Position numbers and translations under genes: made by a program. Positions 61,853 through 64,000 of a stretch of DNA of 64,000 nt are shown one piece after another. The stretch lies in the NCBI GenBank assembly GCA_041749535.1, contig JBGTBE010000079.1, forward strand, positions 17,487 to 81,486, given 5' to 3'. The stretch is from JBBQZU01 sp041749535 (GTDB lineage Bacteria; Bacteroidota; Bacteroidia; Flavobacteriales_D; Cryomorphaceae). Position 1 is the stretch's first letter, and every line of letters starts with the position of its first letter. Under the pieces are notes generated by a model, which was not told the origin of the DNA, did not search any database, and saw only the letters and a list, made by a program, of their open reading frames with translations.

Positions 61853-62003
61853 TCAATTTGATTAAGAAGTAAAGCTTACCTACTACCTGAAATAATTTAG
61901 AATCTTCTGTAGAAAGACGTAAGGTACAGCAGCACAAATGTTGGACAAACGGCTTCTACTACAATTTTACACTTACAATTTTTAAACCTTTAAAAAACCA
62001 ATA

Positions 62004-64000
62004 ATGAGATCATTCTCCTTTCTTTTTCTCCTGCTGGCCGGTATCACTGGCACTACTTGGGTGCAGGCCCAGAATACGGAGTGTGCAGGCACCTCTATGC
62101 AAGCCTCCGATGGTACATTTTCGGTGGGCTACAACTACAGTTTCACCACCAATGGTGGAAATGTTACAGCGGAATTTCAGCTCCTGGATCCACAAATAGG
62201 CCTGGTCGCATATGCTCAAACCTACAATCCGAATTTTGCAGAAGTGCAGATGAATGGGGTAGGTGCACCAGAAGAACAGACATTTACGGCATCATTTCCC
62301 GGACAAGTTGACGGAACATCCTTCAACATAGCCTGCAAATTTGCTTTTGCGGGTGGCTTGTCTACAACAGCTATTCTTACCTACACAGTGGGTAGTAATT
62401 GCTCGGGCGGCACATCACTAAATCTTCCCATAGATTTTGAGAGTACTGAAATTAACTACGAACTTCAGGATTTTGGGGGCAATGCATCCTCTATTGTTGA
62501 TGACCCAACAGACCCAAGCAATAAGGTGGTTCAGTCAATAAAAACCATCATCGCTGAGGATTGGGCTGGCACAACGGTAGGTGATGTGAGCGGTTTTGCG
62601 CAAGCCATTCCTTTCGCTCCTGGCGCTACAAGTATGTCAGTAAGGGTATGGTCCCCCGTTGCTGGGATACCTGTAAGGCTTAAAGTGGAGCAGGTAGGCG
62701 ATCCAGGCATTTCTGTAGAAACAGAAACGCTCTCTACCGAAGCCATGGTTTGGGAAACGTTGGTTTTTGATTTCTCAAATGAAGTTCTGGGCACTGCCGC
62801 AATTAACTTCAGCAGTGAATACAACAAGGCATCTATATTTTTCAACTTCGGTACATCAGGATTGGATGCCGGCCAGCAGATATTCTTCTGGGACAATATG
62901 GAATTTATTGCTGGGGCAACACTAAACCTGCCTGTAAATTTTGAAAACCCTGAACTCAATTATGGTCTTGTTGATTTTGGCGGAAACCAATCTCAGATTA
63001 TAGTGGATCCTACGGATGCGAACAACATGGTAGTTGAATCAATAAAAACTATAGGGGCTGCAACTTGGGCTGGGACAACACTTGCAGAAGGTGTAGGCTT
63101 CGAGAATCCCATTCCCTTTGCTCCGGGTGCTACTCTTATGACTGTTAGGGTATGGTCGCCCACAGCAGGAATTCAGGTGCGGCTGAAGGCTGAAGCCCTG
63201 AACAATACTGCAATTTCAGTGGAAACTGAAGCAACGACCAGTATGGCATCTCAGTGGGAAACATTGACTTTCAATTTTGCGAATCAAGCTGCAGGTACTG
63301 CTGCAATAAACTTTGGCAGTATTTATTCTAAAGTTTCCATATTCTTCAACTTCGGTGTTGAAGGAACCGGCCTTACTTATTATTGGGACGATGTAGAATT
63401 TGGACCATTAATGCCACCCCCGGGAGAATTGAATTTACCATTGACTTTTGAAGACAGTGAACTGAATTATGGTCTGGTTGACTTTGGTGGAAATGCTTCT
63501 GAGATTGTTGTAGATCCTACCGATCCTGACAATATGGTTGTACAATCAGTGAAAACTGCTGGCGCGGAGCTTTGGGCCGGAACTACTGTAGCTGAAGGAA
63601 TTGGTTTTGCCACCCCAATCCCATTTGCTCCGGGTGCTACTCAGATGACAGTTCGCGTATGGTCACCACTTGCCGGAATACCTGTTCGCCTTAAGGCTGA
63701 AGCTCTGAGTAATCAAAATATTTCCGTAGAAACTGAAGCTACCACAACCCTTGTATCGCAATGGGAAACGCTTACCTTCAATTTTGCAAACCAGGCTGAA
63801 GGCACTGCAGCAATTAACTTCGCCAGCGACTACCGAAAAGTGTCCATATTCTTCAACTTCGGAATTCCCGGAGCTGTGACCGGTGAGCAAACTTATTACT
63901 GGGATGATGTAGCATTTGGTGGTGGAATTGACCCACCTGCTGATGGTCTGGTACTGCCTGTTACTTTTGAAGAAGAGATAGAATATGGATTGGTAGATTT
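62004..64000 (+). CDS. Multi-module T9SS-like protein, paralogue of the preceding gene, 3' end missing
   Basis: The frame opens with ATG at 62004 and stays open to the window edge (665 codons visible, no stop). A signal peptide (FSFLFLLLAGITGTTWVQAQ) and an N-terminal domain (ECAGTSMQASDGTFSVGYNY ... FNIACKFAFAGGLSTTA) closely match the previous protein. Modules of the same family start at residues 141, 309, 478 and 651, so this copy has at least four units, one more than its neighbour. A T9SS sorting domain is expected beyond the window but not seen. It is a tandem duplicate whose repeat number has changed. Role presumed similar: surface binding of beta-glucan or display. Confidence 0.82.
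   Translation, partial: MRSFSFLFLLLAGITGTTWVQAQNTECAGTSMQASDGTFSVGYNYSFTTNGGNVTAEFQLLDPQIGLVAYAQTYNPNFAEVQMNGVGAPEEQTFTASFPGQVDGTSFNIACKFAFAGGLSTTAILTYTVGSNCSGGTSLNLPIDFESTEINYELQDFGGNASSIVDDPTDPSNKVVQSIKTIIAEDWAGTTVGDVSGFAQAIPFAPGATSMSVRVWSPVAGIPVRLKVEQVGDPGISVETETLSTEAMVWETLVFDFSNEVLGTAAINFSSEYNKASIFFNFGTSGLDAGQQIFFWDNMEFIAGATLNLPVNFENPELNYGLVDFGGNQSQIIVDPTDANNMVVESIKTIGAATWAGTTLAEGVGFENPIPFAPGATLMTVRVWSPTAGIQVRLKAEALNNTAISVETEATTSMASQWETLTFNFANQAAGTAAINFGSIYSKVSIFFNFGVEGTGLTYYWDDVEFGPLMPPPGELNLPLTFEDSELNYGLVDFGGNASEIVVDPTDPDNMVVQSVKTAGAELWAGTTVAEGIGFATPIPFAPGATQMTVRVWSPLAGIPVRLKAEALSNQNISVETEATTTLVSQWETLTFNFANQAEGTAAINFASDYRKVSIFFNFGIPGAVTGEQTYYWDDVAFGGGIDPPADGLVLPVTFEEEIEYGLVD
62424..64000 (+). 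repeat. Tandem coding repeats of about 510 bp, continuing past the window
   Basis: Module starts at 62424, 62928, 63435 and 63954, with periods of 504, 507 and 519 bp. They are homologous to the three units at 59406-60905, so the two genes together hold seven or more related units. Confidence 0.85.

Noticed and set aside
59406..64000. CRISPR or simple DNA repeat array
   Set aside because: The repetition is in-frame protein modules of about 168 residues, with no short direct repeats separated by unique spacers.

Overview
The window comes from a member of the Bacteroidota, probably a marine or particle-associated Flavobacteriales-like organism. Three things point that way: type IX secretion (T9SS) sorting domains of type A and type B plus a PorP/SprF protein; repeated use of the Bacteroidota -7 promoter element TAnnTTTG; and a full beta-1,3-glucan (laminarin-type) degradation locus. 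No tRNA, rRNA, CRISPR array or insertion sequence was recognised. Genes are closely packed, often with 4-base ATGA overlaps.

1-5800: the end of a T9SS type B secreted protein and a PorP/SprF protein, then a five-gene metal (probably Mn) ABC importer operon. Its first permease carries a C-terminal DtxR-type domain, and the last gene is a separate DtxR/FeoA regulator. A perfect inverted repeat (TTAGA-N4-TCTAA) sits at the operon promoter. 5990-9613: an OmpR-type response regulator and histidine kinase, divergent from an acidic T9SS cargo protein. 9699-14804: a WYL regulator, a run of small stress or detoxification proteins (ABM, HMA-like fold, DinB, two VOC, SnoaL-like, DoxX) and a divergent GlxA-type AraC regulator. 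14936-16366: asnS. 16511-23170: a tetR-tolC-adaptor-RND efflux operon. 23324-25273: dxs.

25355-32481 (minus strand): a complete histidine operon in the order hisG-D-C-B-H-A-F-IE. It is preceded by an unlisted 21-codon leader ORF with seven His codons and by an intrinsic terminator, which together form a classical attenuator.

32605-64000: a beta-glucan locus without a SusC/SusD pair. On the left is a minus-strand operon of two outer-membrane barrel candidates and two surface lipoproteins, with a divergent clan GH-A hydrolase. The middle holds galM and a PfkB sugar kinase, a T9SS-exported GH16, and a membrane-spanning propeller/Y_Y_Y/LuxR regulator. On the right is a long plus-strand run: GH16 lipoprotein, modular T9SS protein, GH3, MFS sugar porter, GH16 with a CBM6-like domain, GH3, GH3, and two very similar multi-module T9SS proteins, the last cut by the window edge. 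Inferred flow: GH16 enzymes cut the glucan outside the cell, GH3 enzymes finish the oligosaccharides, the MFS porter imports sugars, and the epimerase and kinase feed them into metabolism.

All three divergent intergenic regions of this locus contain the same tandem motif, TGATGTA (or one-mismatch copies) repeated with an 11-bp period. This looks like the operator of a locus-specific activator, most simply the propeller/LuxR protein. The operator set together with the SusCD-free outer-membrane operon is the best candidate here for something undescribed.
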